This document shows, piece after piece, positions 40,383 through 49,050 of a DNA stretch of 49,050 nucleotides. Within the stretch, counting starts at the first letter, position 1, and each line of letters begins with the position of its first letter. The position numbers and the translations under genes are program-made. Source of the stretch: an uncultured Prevotella sp. (GTDB lineage: Bacteria > Bacteroidota > Bacteroidia > Bacteroidales > Bacteroidaceae). The notes under the pieces were generated by a model, which saw only the letters and a program-made list of their open reading frames with translations, had not been told where the DNA came from and did not search any database. The DNA is taken from assembly GCA_946186115.1 (NCBI GenBank), contig CAMHLV010000014.1, forward strand, positions 1-49,050. Reading direction: 5' to 3'.

Positions 40383-42581
40383 TCAGAACTCATAGCCCAT
40401 ATTGATACAGAAGTAGGGGCTCTTGGAGGTGTTGGCATAACCGGCAGTGACGCCGATGGGGCCAAACATGGTGTTGTAGTAGTAGGCCAACTGAGTGCCG
40501 AGCATGGTGCTATAGCGCAGTAGGTCTTTTAGTTCGTGGGAATGCTGGGCTGCTGCCACACGTAGCAGTATGTAGCTGTGGCTGCCAAAATGCTGCTGAG
40601 CCTGCAGCTGGGCAGCAACGAAATGGCGGTCGGTGTACTCCACGTTGCCTATGCCGGCAAAGGGCATCTGCTGTTCTACGTAATGGCCGAACCAGTCGCC
40701 ACCGATATAGTTGCCGAAGAACTCGGGAATGGTTGTGCCGAAGAGCAAGCGGCCGTAAAGCAACGGCTGAAGGGTGAAGTTGCCGGCAGTGAATGATTTG
40801 CGCCATGAGGAATATACCTCACTGGTACCAAGGCTGCCATCCAACTTCGAGAAGTTGTCGGTCAGATAGGAATATCCGGCCTTGAAGCGCGAACCGCGTG
40901 TAGGGAAGTACCAGTTGTTCTCTGAATTATAGCTAAGCTGTGCCCTGTAGCTGAAATAGTGCTTATTGGTCAGTTGCACATGCTCTGTGAGCGTAGAGCG
41001 CAGATTCTCGCTGAAATGAATATAGTCCCACCGTGCTCCCATCAGGATGTTGAGGTTACGCACATCGAAATTGATAGGTATGAATTCTGCCTGATGGTGA
41101 TTATAGAGAATGTTGTATTCGCGGTCGCCGTCTTGGTAGATATTAATATCGTTGTGGCGGAACACGTAGTTGAGCACGGGACTGGTGAAACTGGTGGGAT
41201 GGAAGGTGAAGTCGATGCGTCCCATCACTCGCTTGCCCAGGCGTGCCGTGATATCGATGTCGGTATGGAGTGAGGTGCGCAGCGGGAACTCGGCATTGAG
41301 CTGCAGGGCCACCATCTCCTCAGTATCGAAGCGGAAGCCAACCCCCAACTGACTCGACTTGCGCTTGCCGGCAGTGAAGACTACACGGAGGCCGTCGCCA
41401 TCGGTCACACTGTGCATATTGACATCTTCATAATAAAGGTCGTTGCGCATGGTTGACGCTATACGCTCATTCAGTCGTGTGTCGATGCTGTCAACCCGGC
41501 TGAGCTGGTATTTCTCACGTATGTATTTCTCATCCTCCTTGCTGATATTCTCAAACACAAAAGCCGTCACGGGCTCACGCTCTGACATTACTTTCTGGCG
41601 ATAGGGTGTCAGCCTGACGGGCTTGAAAGAGTCGTCGATACCGATACGCTCTTTAAGGGCAATGAGTTCATCCCAGTGCTTGTGGGTTTCCTCTTCGCCA
41701 CGACGTATCAGGGTGTCGATGGCTGCAGCGTTGAAACTGGCAGCATTATAGCCTTCGGTATTTACAAGGATGGGAACATCGGTAAGGGATAGGTTCTCTT
41801 CATACTTGTTCTGACAGTTGAAGGCTATAACCTGTCCGAGAATGCTCATGGTGCTGTTAAGTTCGGAGGCAGTCTTGAAATCTGCCTGCACGGAGACACC
41901 GATGACGATATCGGCACCCATCTGGCGGGCTATATCTACAGGATAGTTATTGCGCAAGCCGCCATCCACCAGCACCATGTCGTCAATACGGACCGGCGTG
42001 AATACAGCCGGAATAGCCATAGAGGCTCGCATGGCCTGCGGCAGTCGGCCAGAATGGAAGTCTATCTCGCTGTTGTCAACAACATTTGTTGCCACACAAG
42101 CATAAGGTATGGGCAGGTCGCGCGAGAAATCAAGTGAGTCGGTATATCCTGCACAAAGCTTATGGAACAGCACTGACAGGTTATTACCCTTGATGATGCC
42201 ACCTACGCTGGGATTGCGCTTGCCCATAGAGAGTTCGCGCTGAATGGCATAGGTGTTATGCTTCTGTCGGTCGGCAAGATTCTGTGCACTGGGGTTATCC
42301 TTGTCGGCAAAAATACTGTTCCAGTCCTGCACCCTCACCAGCGAGTCGAGAAGATCGCTGTTGTAACCAATGGCATAGAGGCCTCCCACCAGGCTACCCA
42401 TAGAGGTTCCGGTGATGATGTCGATGGGAATGCCGGCACGCTCGATGACCTTGAGAGCTCCGATATGGGCAACTCCCTTGGCACCGCCGCCGCTAAGCAC
42501 CACAGCCACCTTCTTTCGTTCCTGGGCTGTAGCAGCTACGACGGTAAGCACCGTCAGCAAGACACAGATGAGTTTTTTCAT
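40383..42581 (-). CDS. Patatin-like phospholipase with outer-membrane barrel (732 aa)
   Basis: The signal peptide MKKLICVLLTVLTVVAATAQ is followed by a patatin domain (about 25-320) with oxyanion loop LSGGGAKGVAHIGAL, nucleophile Ser in GTSMG (about residue 60) and catalytic Asp in VDGGLRNNYP. A POTRA-like segment (about 340-420) leads to a BamA-type beta-barrel ending in YFCINMGYEF with the terminal Phe. The layout is that of type V-d phospholipases such as PlpD: a lipase carried on its own outer-membrane barrel. It lies between sufB (21-base gap) and sufC, all on the minus strand, so it is likely co-transcribed with the suf genes, although no functional link is known. Confidence 0.85.
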   Translation of the reverse strand: MKKLICVLLTVLTVVAATAQERKKVAVVLSGGGAKGVAHIGALKVIERAGIPIDIITGTSMGSLVGGLYAIGYNSDLLDSLVRVQDWNSIFADKDNPSAQNLADRQKHNTYAIQRELSMGKRNPSVGGIIKGNNLSVLFHKLCAGYTDSLDFSRDLPIPYACVATNVVDNSEIDFHSGRLPQAMRASMAIPAVFTPVRIDDMVLVDGGLRNNYPVDIARQMGADIVIGVSVQADFKTASELNSTMSILGQVIAFNCQNKYEENLSLTDVPILVNTEGYNAASFNAAAIDTLIRRGEEETHKHWDELIALKERIGIDDSFKPVRLTPYRQKVMSEREPVTAFVFENISKEDEKYIREKYQLSRVDSIDTRLNERIASTMRNDLYYEDVNMHSVTDGDGLRVVFTAGKRKSSQLGVGFRFDTEEMVALQLNAEFPLRTSLHTDIDITARLGKRVMGRIDFTFHPTSFTSPVLNYVFRHNDINIYQDGDREYNILYNHHQAEFIPINFDVRNLNILMGARWDYIHFSENLRSTLTEHVQLTNKHYFSYRAQLSYNSENNWYFPTRGSRFKAGYSYLTDNFSKLDGSLGTSEVYSSWRKSFTAGNFTLQPLLYGRLLFGTTIPEFFGNYIGGDWFGHYVEQQMPFAGIGNVEYTDRHFVAAQLQAQQHFGSHSYILLRVAAAQHSHELKDLLRYSTMLGTQLAYYYNTMFGPIGVTAGYANTSKSPYFCINMGYEF

Positions 42582-42602
42582 TGACAGAAGTAGTTGTTGT
42601 TA

Positions 42603-44057
42603 TTATCCTACTGTTCCTTCCAGCGAAACGCTGAGCAACTTCTGGGCCTCAACGGCAAACTCCATCGGCAGCTTCTGCAGCACTTCCTTGGCATAGCCGT
42701 TGACGATGAGACCTACAGCTTGTTCGGTGGGTATGCCGCGCTGGTTGCAGTAGAACAGCTGGTCTTCAGAGATTTTCGACGTGGTGGCCTCATGCTCGAA
42801 GATAGCGCTGTCGTTGTGGACATCCATATAGGGGAATGTGTGGGCACCGCAGTCGGAACCTAAGAGCAACGAATCGCACGAGGAGTAGTTGCGGGCATTG
42901 TCGGCATTGGAGGTGGCACGCACCAGTCCGCGGTAGGAATTCTGAGAGTGGCCGGCCGATATACCCTTTGAGATGATGGTAGAGCGTGTGTTCTTACCCA
43001 TGTGTATCATCTTTGTGCCGGTATCTGCCTCCTGATAGTTATTCGTCACTGCTACAGAATAGAACTCAGCAACACTGTTGTCGCCACGAAGTATGCAGGA
43101 GGGATATTTCCATGTAATGGCAGAACCCGTCTCTACCTGTGTCCACGACAGCTTTGAGTCGGCTCCACGCAAATCGCCACGCTTGGTGACGAGATTCAGT
43201 ACGCCGCCACGGCCCTGTTCGTCGCCAGGATACCAGTTCTGCACGGTGGAGTATTTCACCTCGGCACGGTCCATCACGATAATCTCGACAATGGCAGCAT
43301 GCAACTGATTCTCGTCGCGCATCGGGGCTGTGCAGCCCTCGAGATAAGAGACGTAGGAATCGTCGTCGGCCACTATGAGCGTACGCTCAAACTGGCCTGT
43401 GTTGCGGGCATTGATACGGAAGTAGCTGCTGAGTTCCATGGGACAGCGCACACCCTTGGGGATGTAAACGAAGGAACCGTCGGAGAATACGGCGCTGTTG
43501 AGGGCGGCAAAGAAGTTGTCGCGGTAAGGGACTACACTGCCCAGATACTGACGTACCAAGTCGCCATGCTCCTTGATGGCATCACCTATAGAGCAGAAGA
43601 TGACTCCCTTCTCGGCCAGTTTCTCCTTGAAAGTGGTCTTGACACTGACACTATCCATGATGGCATCCACAGCGGTGTTGCCGCTGAGTGCCAAGCGCTC
43701 CTCAAGGGGGATACCCAGCTTGTCGAAGGTCTTCTGAAGCTCGGGATCAATTCCAGCGGCAGAACCGCTGGGCACAGGTCGAGACGTAGGGTCGGCATAG
43801 TAGCTGATGGCCTGATAGTCGATGGGAGGCACGTGGACATGGCCCCATTTGGGCTCTTTCTGCTGCTGCCAGTAGCGGAATGCCTTGAGGCGGAAGTCGA
43901 GCATCCATTCGGGCTCGCCCTTCTTAGCAGAGATGAGCCGAACGATGTCCTCGTTCAGCCCTTTCTCTATTATCTCAGTATGTACGTCGGTGGTGAAGCC
44001 GAACTCGTATTTCTGTTCGGCCACCTGGCGGACAAATTCATTCTTATTTTCTTCCAT
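42603..44057 (-). CDS. sufB: Fe-S cluster scaffold subunit SufB (484 aa)
   Basis: Main scaffold protein of SUF. Family segments: [71 protein letters not shown] and [20 protein letters not shown]. The C-terminus has [37 protein letters not shown] and FYCNQRGI. Length is standard. Its ATG overlaps the infB stop codon by one base (TAATG), so translation is coupled to infB. SufD is a distant relative of the same fold. Confidence 0.95.
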   Translation of the reverse strand: MEENKNEFVRQVAEQKYEFGFTTDVHTEIIEKGLNEDIVRLISAKKGEPEWMLDFRLKAFRYWQQQKEPKWGHVHVPPIDYQAISYYADPTSRPVPSGSAAGIDPELQKTFDKLGIPLEERLALSGNTAVDAIMDSVSVKTTFKEKLAEKGVIFCSIGDAIKEHGDLVRQYLGSVVPYRDNFFAALNSAVFSDGSFVYIPKGVRCPMELSSYFRINARNTGQFERTLIVADDDSYVSYLEGCTAPMRDENQLHAAIVEIIVMDRAEVKYSTVQNWYPGDEQGRGGVLNLVTKRGDLRGADSKLSWTQVETGSAITWKYPSCILRGDNSVAEFYSVAVTNNYQEADTGTKMIHMGKNTRSTIISKGISAGHSQNSYRGLVRATSNADNARNYSSCDSLLLGSDCGAHTFPYMDVHNDSAIFEHEATTSKISEDQLFYCNQRGIPTEQAVGLIVNGYAKEVLQKLPMEFAVEAQKLLSVSLEGTVG

Positions 44058-46930
44058 TAAAGCTTCTGTTCTACTTCAATCTCGGTGAAGGTCTCGATGA
44101 TGTCGCCCACCTGGATGTCGTTGAAGTTGACGAGCGAAATACCGCACTCCAGGCCCGTAGCCACTTCCTTGGCGTCGTCCTTGTAACGCTTCAGGGCATC
44201 AATAGGAGCAGTGTGTACGACGATACCGTCGCGAACCACGCGGGCCTTGTCCTTGTTATGTACCTTACCATCGGTCACCAGACCACCGGCAACAGTACCA
44301 ACCTTGGAAATCTTGAACACCTGCTTGACCTCAATCTCACCAGTGACAATTTCCTTCTTCACCTTATCAAGCATACCTTCCATCGTTGACTTCACCTCGT
44401 CGATGGCGTCATAGATGATAGAGTAGGTGTTGATTTCCACACCTTCGCGCTCGGCCAGACAGCGGGCATCGGCAGAGGGACGCACCTGGAAGCCTACGAT
44501 GATGGCATCGGAAGCCGAAGCCAGCATGACGTCGTTCTCGGAAATCTGACCCACGGCCTTCGAGATGACGTTGACCTGCACCTTCTCGGTAGAGAGCTTG
44601 ATGAACGAGTCGGAGAGTGCCTCGATAGAGCCGTCGGTATCACCCTTGACGATGATGTTGAGCTCGTGGAACTCACCAAGGGCAAAGCGGTGTGACAACT
44701 CGTCGAGACCCAGCGTCTTGGTAGTACGCAGCGACTGTTCGCGCTGCAACTGTGTACGCTTGTTGGCAATCTCGCGAGCCTCCTGCTCTGTCTCCATCAC
44801 GTGGAAGGAGTCACCAGCCGTGGGAGCTCCGTTGAGACCCAGGATGATGGCGGGCTCGGCAGGGCCTGCCTTTTCGATGCGCTGGTTACGCTCGTTGAAC
44901 ATAGCCTTGATCTTACCCCAGGCAGTACCGGCAATAACGACGTCGCCAACCTTCAGCGTACCATTGCTGACGAGGACGGTAGATACGTAGCCACGACCCT
45001 TGTCGAGTGACGACTCGATGACGCTACCCGTAGCCTTACGGTTGGGGTTGGCCTTGAGGTCGAGCATCTCAGCCTCGAGGAGCACCTTCTCAAGGAGCTC
45101 TTCGACTCCTAAGCCCTTCTTGGCAGAAATCTCCTGACACTGGTACTTACCACCCCACTCTTCTACGAGCAGGTTCATGTTGGCCAGGTCTTCACGTATC
45201 TTGTCGGGGTTGGCTCCCGGCTTATCTATCTTATTGATGGCGAATACCATCGGCACATTGGCAGCCTGAGCGTGGGCGATAGCCTCCTTGGTGGTAGGCA
45301 TCACACTGTCGTCGGCAGCAATGATGATGATGGCGATATCGGTAACCTGAGCACCACGGGCACGCATGGCGGTGAAAGCCTCGTGACCAGGGGTGTCGAG
45401 GAATGTTATCTGGCGACCATCCTTCAGCTTCACGTTGTAGGCACCGATGTGCTGCGTGATACCTCCGGCCTCACCGGCAATAACGTTGGTATTGCGGATG
45501 TGGTCGAGCAGCGAGGTCTTACCATGGTCAACGTGACCCATGACAGTGACAATCGGAGCACGGCTAATCAGGTCGTTCTCATCGTCGTCCTCCTCAGTAA
45601 TGGCGTTCTGAACCTCGGCACTGACGTACTCGGTGGTGAAACCGAACTCATCGGCAACGATATTGATGGTCTCAGCATCCAGACGCTGGTTGATAGACAC
45701 CATGATGCCGATAGACATACATGTACCGATGACCTGGTTGACACCAACGTTCATCATAGTGGCCAGCTCGGAAACGGTAACAAACTCCGTAAGCTTGAGC
45801 ACCTTCGACTGTGCTGCCTCGGCTGCCATCTCCTCGCTCATACGCTCCTGGACGGCATCGCGCTTTTCACGGCGGTACTTGGCGCCCTTCTTATTCTGGT
45901 TCTTAGAGGTGAGACGAGCCAGCGTCTCCTTAACCTGGCGTGCTACTGCTTCATCGTCAACCTCCAGAGGCTTCTGAATAGGACGGTTCTTCTTGTTCTT
46001 CTTGCCACCACCCTGCTGCTGGTTAGCCTGCTGCTGGCGGTTGTCTTTCTGCTTCTTCTCGCTCTTGGCAGCCTGCTTGGCGGCAGCCTCGATATCCACC
46101 TTACCCTGACGGATGCGCTCACGCTTCTTGCGCTCACCGGCAGCCTTCTCCTCACGCTCCTTGCGACGCTCCTCCTTTGACTTCTTCTTGGGGCGCGTGC
46201 TCTGGTTGATAGACGAGAGGTCTATCTTTCCCAGCACATTGAGCTGAGGGGCATTCTGGGCTACTTTGGCATCACCGGGGGTCTTGGCCAACTCAGGCTG
46301 TGAACGGCGCTCGGCCTGCTCATCCTTGACCTCAGGCTCGTCGTCGGAAACTTCCTCCTGCAGAGAATCCGACAGGGATGGAGCTGAGGGCTCTTCAGCA
46401 ACAGCCTCGGCAACCTCTTGTGCGGGCTCCTCAGCATCAGCCTCAACAACGGGCTCAGATGCAGGGGCCTGCTGGGGCTCTGCGGCCACCTGGGGCTTCT
46501 GCTCTGCTACCACTTCGGGGGCTGGTTTCTGCTCGGGCTCGGGCTTGACCTCTGCTGACGGCTTGGGCTCGAGTTCTGCTGCAGGAGCTGACGGCTTGGG
46601 CTTTCCGATGTTGTCGAGATCTATCTTGCCGACAGTCTTCAACTGCGGGCGGGGCTCCAGCAATTCCTCTGCCGAAGATGACTTCTTCTCTGTCTTTTCA
46701 ACCTTCTTGTCCTTAGGTTTCTTCAGGAACAACATGTCGGCCTTGGTCTTTACAGCCTTGTCGCCTTTGAATTCGCCGACCAGTGCCTCGTATTGCTCGT
46801 CAGAAATCTTGGTGTTGGGAGTCACGTCATCCTTCACCTCTCCAAGATGGTTTTTCTTTTTCAGGAAATCAACAGCTGTCTGAAGTCCTATATTCAGTTC
46901 TGATAATACTTTATTTAATCTTACTCCCAT
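44057..46930 (-). CDS. infB: Translation initiation factor IF-2 (957 aa)
   Basis: GTPase that brings initiator tRNA to the 30S subunit. The N-terminal IF2-N part is [27 protein letters not shown] long, low-complexity Ala/Glu/Pro-rich region (about 100-210) and a Lys/Arg-rich region (about 245-330) follow. The G domain begins near residue 460 with [30 protein letters not shown] and [14 protein letters not shown]. Domains II-IV follow, ending [16 protein letters not shown]. The conserved rimP-nusA-infB order is kept. The gap to nusA contains 7-base-period repeats. Confidence 0.96.
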   Translation of the reverse strand: MGVRLNKVLSELNIGLQTAVDFLKKKNHLGEVKDDVTPNTKISDEQYEALVGEFKGDKAVKTKADMLFLKKPKDKKVEKTEKKSSSAEELLEPRPQLKTVGKIDLDNIGKPKPSAPAAELEPKPSAEVKPEPEQKPAPEVVAEQKPQVAAEPQQAPASEPVVEADAEEPAQEVAEAVAEEPSAPSLSDSLQEEVSDDEPEVKDEQAERRSQPELAKTPGDAKVAQNAPQLNVLGKIDLSSINQSTRPKKKSKEERRKEREEKAAGERKKRERIRQGKVDIEAAAKQAAKSEKKQKDNRQQQANQQQGGGKKNKKNRPIQKPLEVDDEAVARQVKETLARLTSKNQNKKGAKYRREKRDAVQERMSEEMAAEAAQSKVLKLTEFVTVSELATMMNVGVNQVIGTCMSIGIMVSINQRLDAETINIVADEFGFTTEYVSAEVQNAITEEDDDENDLISRAPIVTVMGHVDHGKTSLLDHIRNTNVIAGEAGGITQHIGAYNVKLKDGRQITFLDTPGHEAFTAMRARGAQVTDIAIIIIAADDSVMPTTKEAIAHAQAANVPMVFAINKIDKPGANPDKIREDLANMNLLVEEWGGKYQCQEISAKKGLGVEELLEKVLLEAEMLDLKANPNRKATGSVIESSLDKGRGYVSTVLVSNGTLKVGDVVIAGTAWGKIKAMFNERNQRIEKAGPAEPAIILGLNGAPTAGDSFHVMETEQEAREIANKRTQLQREQSLRTTKTLGLDELSHRFALGEFHELNIIVKGDTDGSIEALSDSFIKLSTEKVQVNVISKAVGQISENDVMLASASDAIIVGFQVRPSADARCLAEREGVEINTYSIIYDAIDEVKSTMEGMLDKVKKEIVTGEIEVKQVFKISKVGTVAGGLVTDGKVHNKDKARVVRDGIVVHTAPIDALKRYKDDAKEVATGLECGISLVNFNDIQVGDIIETFTEIEVEQKL

Positions 46931-46936
46931 TCTTTC

Positions 46937-46971
46937 AATTCTTAATTCTTAATGCCTAATGCTTAATTATT
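46937..46971. repeat. Heptanucleotide tract upstream of infB
   Basis: Five imperfect 7-base units of the AATTCTT/AATGCCT type, starting 6 bases upstream of the infB ATG. Further degenerate units continue to about 47030. Confidence 0.75.
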
Positions 46972-47042
46972 TCTTCTTTACTCTCTTAATGCCTAATGCC
47001 CTATTATGCTTACTGCCTGATGCTTGACTCGGCGCCAGCCTA

Positions 47043-47077
47043 ATTAAGCATTAAGCATTAAGCATTAAGCATTATTC
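47043..47077. repeat. ATTAAGC heptanucleotide array after nusA
   Basis: Four exact ATTAAGC units (47043-47070) and a fifth, ATTATTC, that overlaps the nusA stop region. They are largely the inverse of the units at 46937-47030, so the gap can fold. Confidence 0.85.
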
Positions 47078-48328
47078 AAATTCTGCTTTGAGTACCTCGA
47101 GTACATGATCGACAGTCTCTTCCTCAAGGTCAGCCTTCTCGATAAGCATCTCACGGGGAGCATTGAGCACGGCCTTAGCAGTGTCAAGTCCGATGGCCTT
47201 GATAGAGTCGATAATCCACTGGTCAATCTCGTCGGCAAACTCATCGAGGTAGATATCCTCGTCGGCCTCGTTCTCGGTGACTACGCGGAAGACGTCGATG
47301 GTGTACTCTGTCAGCATTGAAGCAAGCTTGATATTCAAACCGCCCTTACCGATAGCGAGGCTGACCTCTTCAGGCTGCAGATATACCTCGGCCTTGCGCT
47401 CCTCGGGGTTCAGCGTAATGCTGGTAACCTTGGCAGGCGACAGGGCACGCTGGATGAACAGCTGGGTGTTGTTAGAGTAGTTGATAACGTCGATATTCTC
47501 GTTACACATCTCACGGACAATACCGTGGACACGGCTACCCTTGACACCGACACAGGCTCCTACAGGGTCGATGCGGTCGTCGTAGCTCTCGACGGCAACC
47601 TTGGCACGCTCACCCGGCATACGGGCAATACGACGGATGGTGATGAGACCGTCGTTGATTTCAGGCACCTCAGCCTCGAGCAGGCGCTCCAGGAACTTGT
47701 TGCTAGTACGTGAAAGGATGATACGGGGATTGTTGTTCTCGTTCTGCACCTCCTTGACGATAGCGCGAACGGTCTCGCCCTTATGATAGTTGTCGGCAGG
47801 AATCTGCTCCTGCTTCGGCAGATGGAGCTCGTTACCCTCATCGTCGATAAGCAGCACTTCGCGCTTCCACATCTGGTAAACCTCACCCGACACAATCTGG
47901 CCAACCTTATCCTTATACTTATTATACAAGGAGTCGTGCTCCAGTTCCAGAATCTTTGAGGCCAGCGTCTGGCGCAGGTTCAGAATGGCGCGGCGGCCAA
48001 ACTTCTGGAACTCCACCTCCTCAGACACTTCCTCGCCTACTTCATAGTCGGGCTCAATTTTCTGGGCCTCACTAAGCGAAATCTCCTTGTTCTCATCAGT
48101 CACCTCACCATCGGCAACCACGATGCGGTTGCGGTGGATCTCGAAGTCACCCTTGTCGGGGTTTACAATGACGTCGAAGTTCTCGTCAGAACCGAACATT
48201 TTTGCAATGACGTTGCGGAAACTCTCTTCCAGAACGCTCACCAGTGTTGTGCGGTCAATGTTTTTTGTCTCTTTGAATTCCTGAAAGGTCTCTATCATTG
48301 ATGGACCTTTCGCTTTCTTTACTGCCAT
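47072..48328 (-). CDS. nusA: Transcription termination/antitermination factor NusA (418 aa)
   Basis: RNA-polymerase-associated factor. The N-terminal domain has MIETFQEFKETKNIDRTTLVSVLEESFRNV. An S1 domain (about 130-200, GQIVSGEVYQMWKREVLLIDDEGNELHLP) is followed by KH domains (PGERAKVAVESYD, VGACVGVKGSRV; EVSLAIGKGGLNIKLAS). No C-terminal acidic repeats are present, as is usual outside Proteobacteria. The gene lies 28 bases after rimP and 141 bases before infB. Confidence 0.95.
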   Translation of the reverse strand: MAVKKAKGPSMIETFQEFKETKNIDRTTLVSVLEESFRNVIAKMFGSDENFDVIVNPDKGDFEIHRNRIVVADGEVTDENKEISLSEAQKIEPDYEVGEEVSEEVEFQKFGRRAILNLRQTLASKILELEHDSLYNKYKDKVGQIVSGEVYQMWKREVLLIDDEGNELHLPKQEQIPADNYHKGETVRAIVKEVQNENNNPRIILSRTSNKFLERLLEAEVPEINDGLITIRRIARMPGERAKVAVESYDDRIDPVGACVGVKGSRVHGIVREMCNENIDVINYSNNTQLFIQRALSPAKVTSITLNPEERKAEVYLQPEEVSLAIGKGGLNIKLASMLTEYTIDVFRVVTENEADEDIYLDEFADEIDQWIIDSIKAIGLDTAKAVLNAPREMLIEKADLEEETVDHVLEVLKAEFE

Positions 48329-48356
48329 AAATATTTATTTTTTAATTCTTAATCTT

Positions 48357-48830
48357 TCACTTAAACGCCAGCAGATACTTGCAGTATTTCACATCTGCCA
48401 TGCCGAACGTCTTATCAACATCGACTATCACGGGGCGCTTCTTGCCTTCAACGTGCCGCTTCTCCTTGACAGTGACAACAAACTGGTCGCTGTCGGCATC
48501 AACCTCCTTGAGGATGCCCTGCACTTTCTGACCATTCTTCTGCAGCACCTCCACATCCTTGCCGATATGGTTAATATACTGCTGCTTTACCTTGAAAGGC
48601 TGGCCAATGCCTGCCGAGCCTACCTCCAACTCATAGTCGCCAAGCTCCTCGCCCAGCGTCTCCTGCAAGTGACGGCTCAAGTCGGCACAATCTTCAATCC
48701 AAACACCGTCAGCGTGGTCAATCTCAATCACGATGCGGTCGTCAGCGGTCATTTCTACGTCAACAAGGTAGTAGTCGCCATTCTGCAACCACTCCTCTAC
48801 TGCTTTCTCAATGATGTTCTTATCTATCAT
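48357..48830 (-). CDS. rimP: Ribosome maturation factor RimP (157 aa)
   Basis: Needed for 30S subunit maturation. It starts MIDKNIIEKAVEEWL and shows the RimP features VDVEMTADDRIVIEIDHADGVWIEDCADLSRHL, YELEVGSAGIGQPFK and a C-terminal Sm-like domain (GKDVEVLQKNGQKVQGILKEV). The ATG at 48830 gives the usual family length. The frame stays open to the window edge, but that extension runs through the promoter and leader hairpin and has no RimP similarity. First gene of the rimP-nusA-infB-suf operon. Confidence 0.92.
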   Translation of the reverse strand: MIDKNIIEKAVEEWLQNGDYYLVDVEMTADDRIVIEIDHADGVWIEDCADLSRHLQETLGEELGDYELEVGSAGIGQPFKVKQQYINHIGKDVEVLQKNGQKVQGILKEVDADSDQFVVTVKEKRHVEGKKRPVIVDVDKTFGMADVKYCKYLLAFK

Positions 48831-48850
48831 ATATACGTTAATTAAAACAA

Positions 48851-48882
48851 GAATGAGAGACTCGCGTTGGAGTCTCTCATTC
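48851..48882 (-). promoter_or_regulatory. Leader hairpin upstream of rimP, attenuator-like
   Basis: A perfect 13-bp stem, GAATGAGAGACTC with its complement, and a 6-base loop. In the minus-strand transcript it is followed by TTGTTTT, so it resembles an intrinsic terminator lying between the promoter (48896-48927) and the rimP ATG (48830). Confidence 0.7.
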
Positions 48883-48895
48883 CTCTGAACGGCTG

Positions 48896-48927
48896 CAAAG
48901 GTACGAAGATTTTCTGAATCCACCAAA
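48896..48927 (-). promoter_or_regulatory. Promoter of the rimP-nusA-infB-suf operon
   Basis: On the minus strand: TTTG at 48927-48924, a 20-base spacer and TACCTTTG at 48903-48896. Canonical. Upstream of it (48928-49050) no gene can be supported on either strand. Confidence 0.85.
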
Positions 48928-49050
48928 ATTTTCCTGATATATTTTCTTCCGGACATTTGTATGTAATAAGTTTTTTTATTGTTTTTGTAGCCGTTTTTGA
49001 AGGCATTGGTCAAGGAAAAAACTGGCAGGGCAATGCAGGAGAAGGATGTG

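Noticed and set aside
45272..46180. 302-residue reading frame opposite infB
   Set aside because: Shadow of the infB coding bias; Leu/Val-rich low complexity and no start context or family.
46266..46883. 205-residue Ser/Ala-rich frame opposite infB
   Set aside because: Mirror of the Ala/Glu/Pro-rich IF-2 region.
47043..47077. Possible CRISPR-like array
   Set aside because: Unit length is 7 bases with no spacers; it is a simple tandem repeat.
48831..49013. RimP extension or separate small protein upstream
   Set aside because: The frame is open by chance through the promoter and the leader hairpin; there is no family similarity.

Overview
The window comes from a Bacteroidales bacterium, most probably Prevotella or a close relative (Prevotellaceae). 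The evidence is SusC/SusD transport pairs, lipoproteins with SCSDDD-type signal ends, secreted proteins ending in a GxYIxNGKKxxxK motif, an HU-like protein followed by a 33-residue 'smalltalk' peptide, and promoters of the Bacteroidetes type (-7 TAnnTTTG). This assignment is inferred from protein features only.

Layout. (1) 1-1034: the end of an unrecognised gene, an HU-like protein, a small peptide gene and a terminator, followed by about 0.5 kb without genes that may encode a small RNA. (2) 1437-18300: a fructan utilisation locus. Operon 1 (1557-8286) encodes three secreted accessory proteins built from shared domains, a 67-residue acidic peptide and a large GH32 enzyme. A membrane-spanning regulator (sugar-binding domain, one membrane helix, AraC-type DNA-binding domain, no kinase) sits in the middle. 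Operon 2 (10113-18226) is SusC, SusD, a surface glycan-binding lipoprotein and a GH32 lipoprotein, the same order as the Bacteroides levan locus. Both operons are preceded by the same 64-bp element, centred on a GTTTCATGAAAC palindrome and 18 bp from the -7 box: a probable operator. (3) 18418-30228: enzymes for side chains of plant polysaccharides: a double alpha/beta hydrolase, GH2, a GH127/GH146-type enzyme, an internally deleted GH29 fucosidase remnant, GH97 and GH31 with a PA14 insert. (4) 30316-37906: sufS, a pectate lyase, and an AT-richer 1005-residue secreted protein followed by a second small acidic peptide. (5) 38200-48830, minus strand: rimP-nusA-infB-sufB-(patatin/barrel)-sufC-sufD.

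How they work together: the outer-membrane SusC/D complex and surface lipoproteins would bind and cut fructan, and SusC would import oligosaccharides. The regulator probably senses a released sugar in the periplasm and activates both operons. Region 3 trims substituted hemicellulose or pectin. Region 5 is housekeeping: translation factors and iron-sulfur cluster assembly.

Two patterns run through the window. Tracts with a 7-base period, and short GC-rich palindromes, occur between genes and also inside genes. They supply the signal-peptide end of three consecutive lipoproteins, the SufC tail and loops in other proteins. Second, two unrelated large secreted proteins are each followed within about 15 bases by a gene for a small, Asp-tailed peptide of similar design. 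No transposase, integrase, tRNA, rRNA or CRISPR array was seen.
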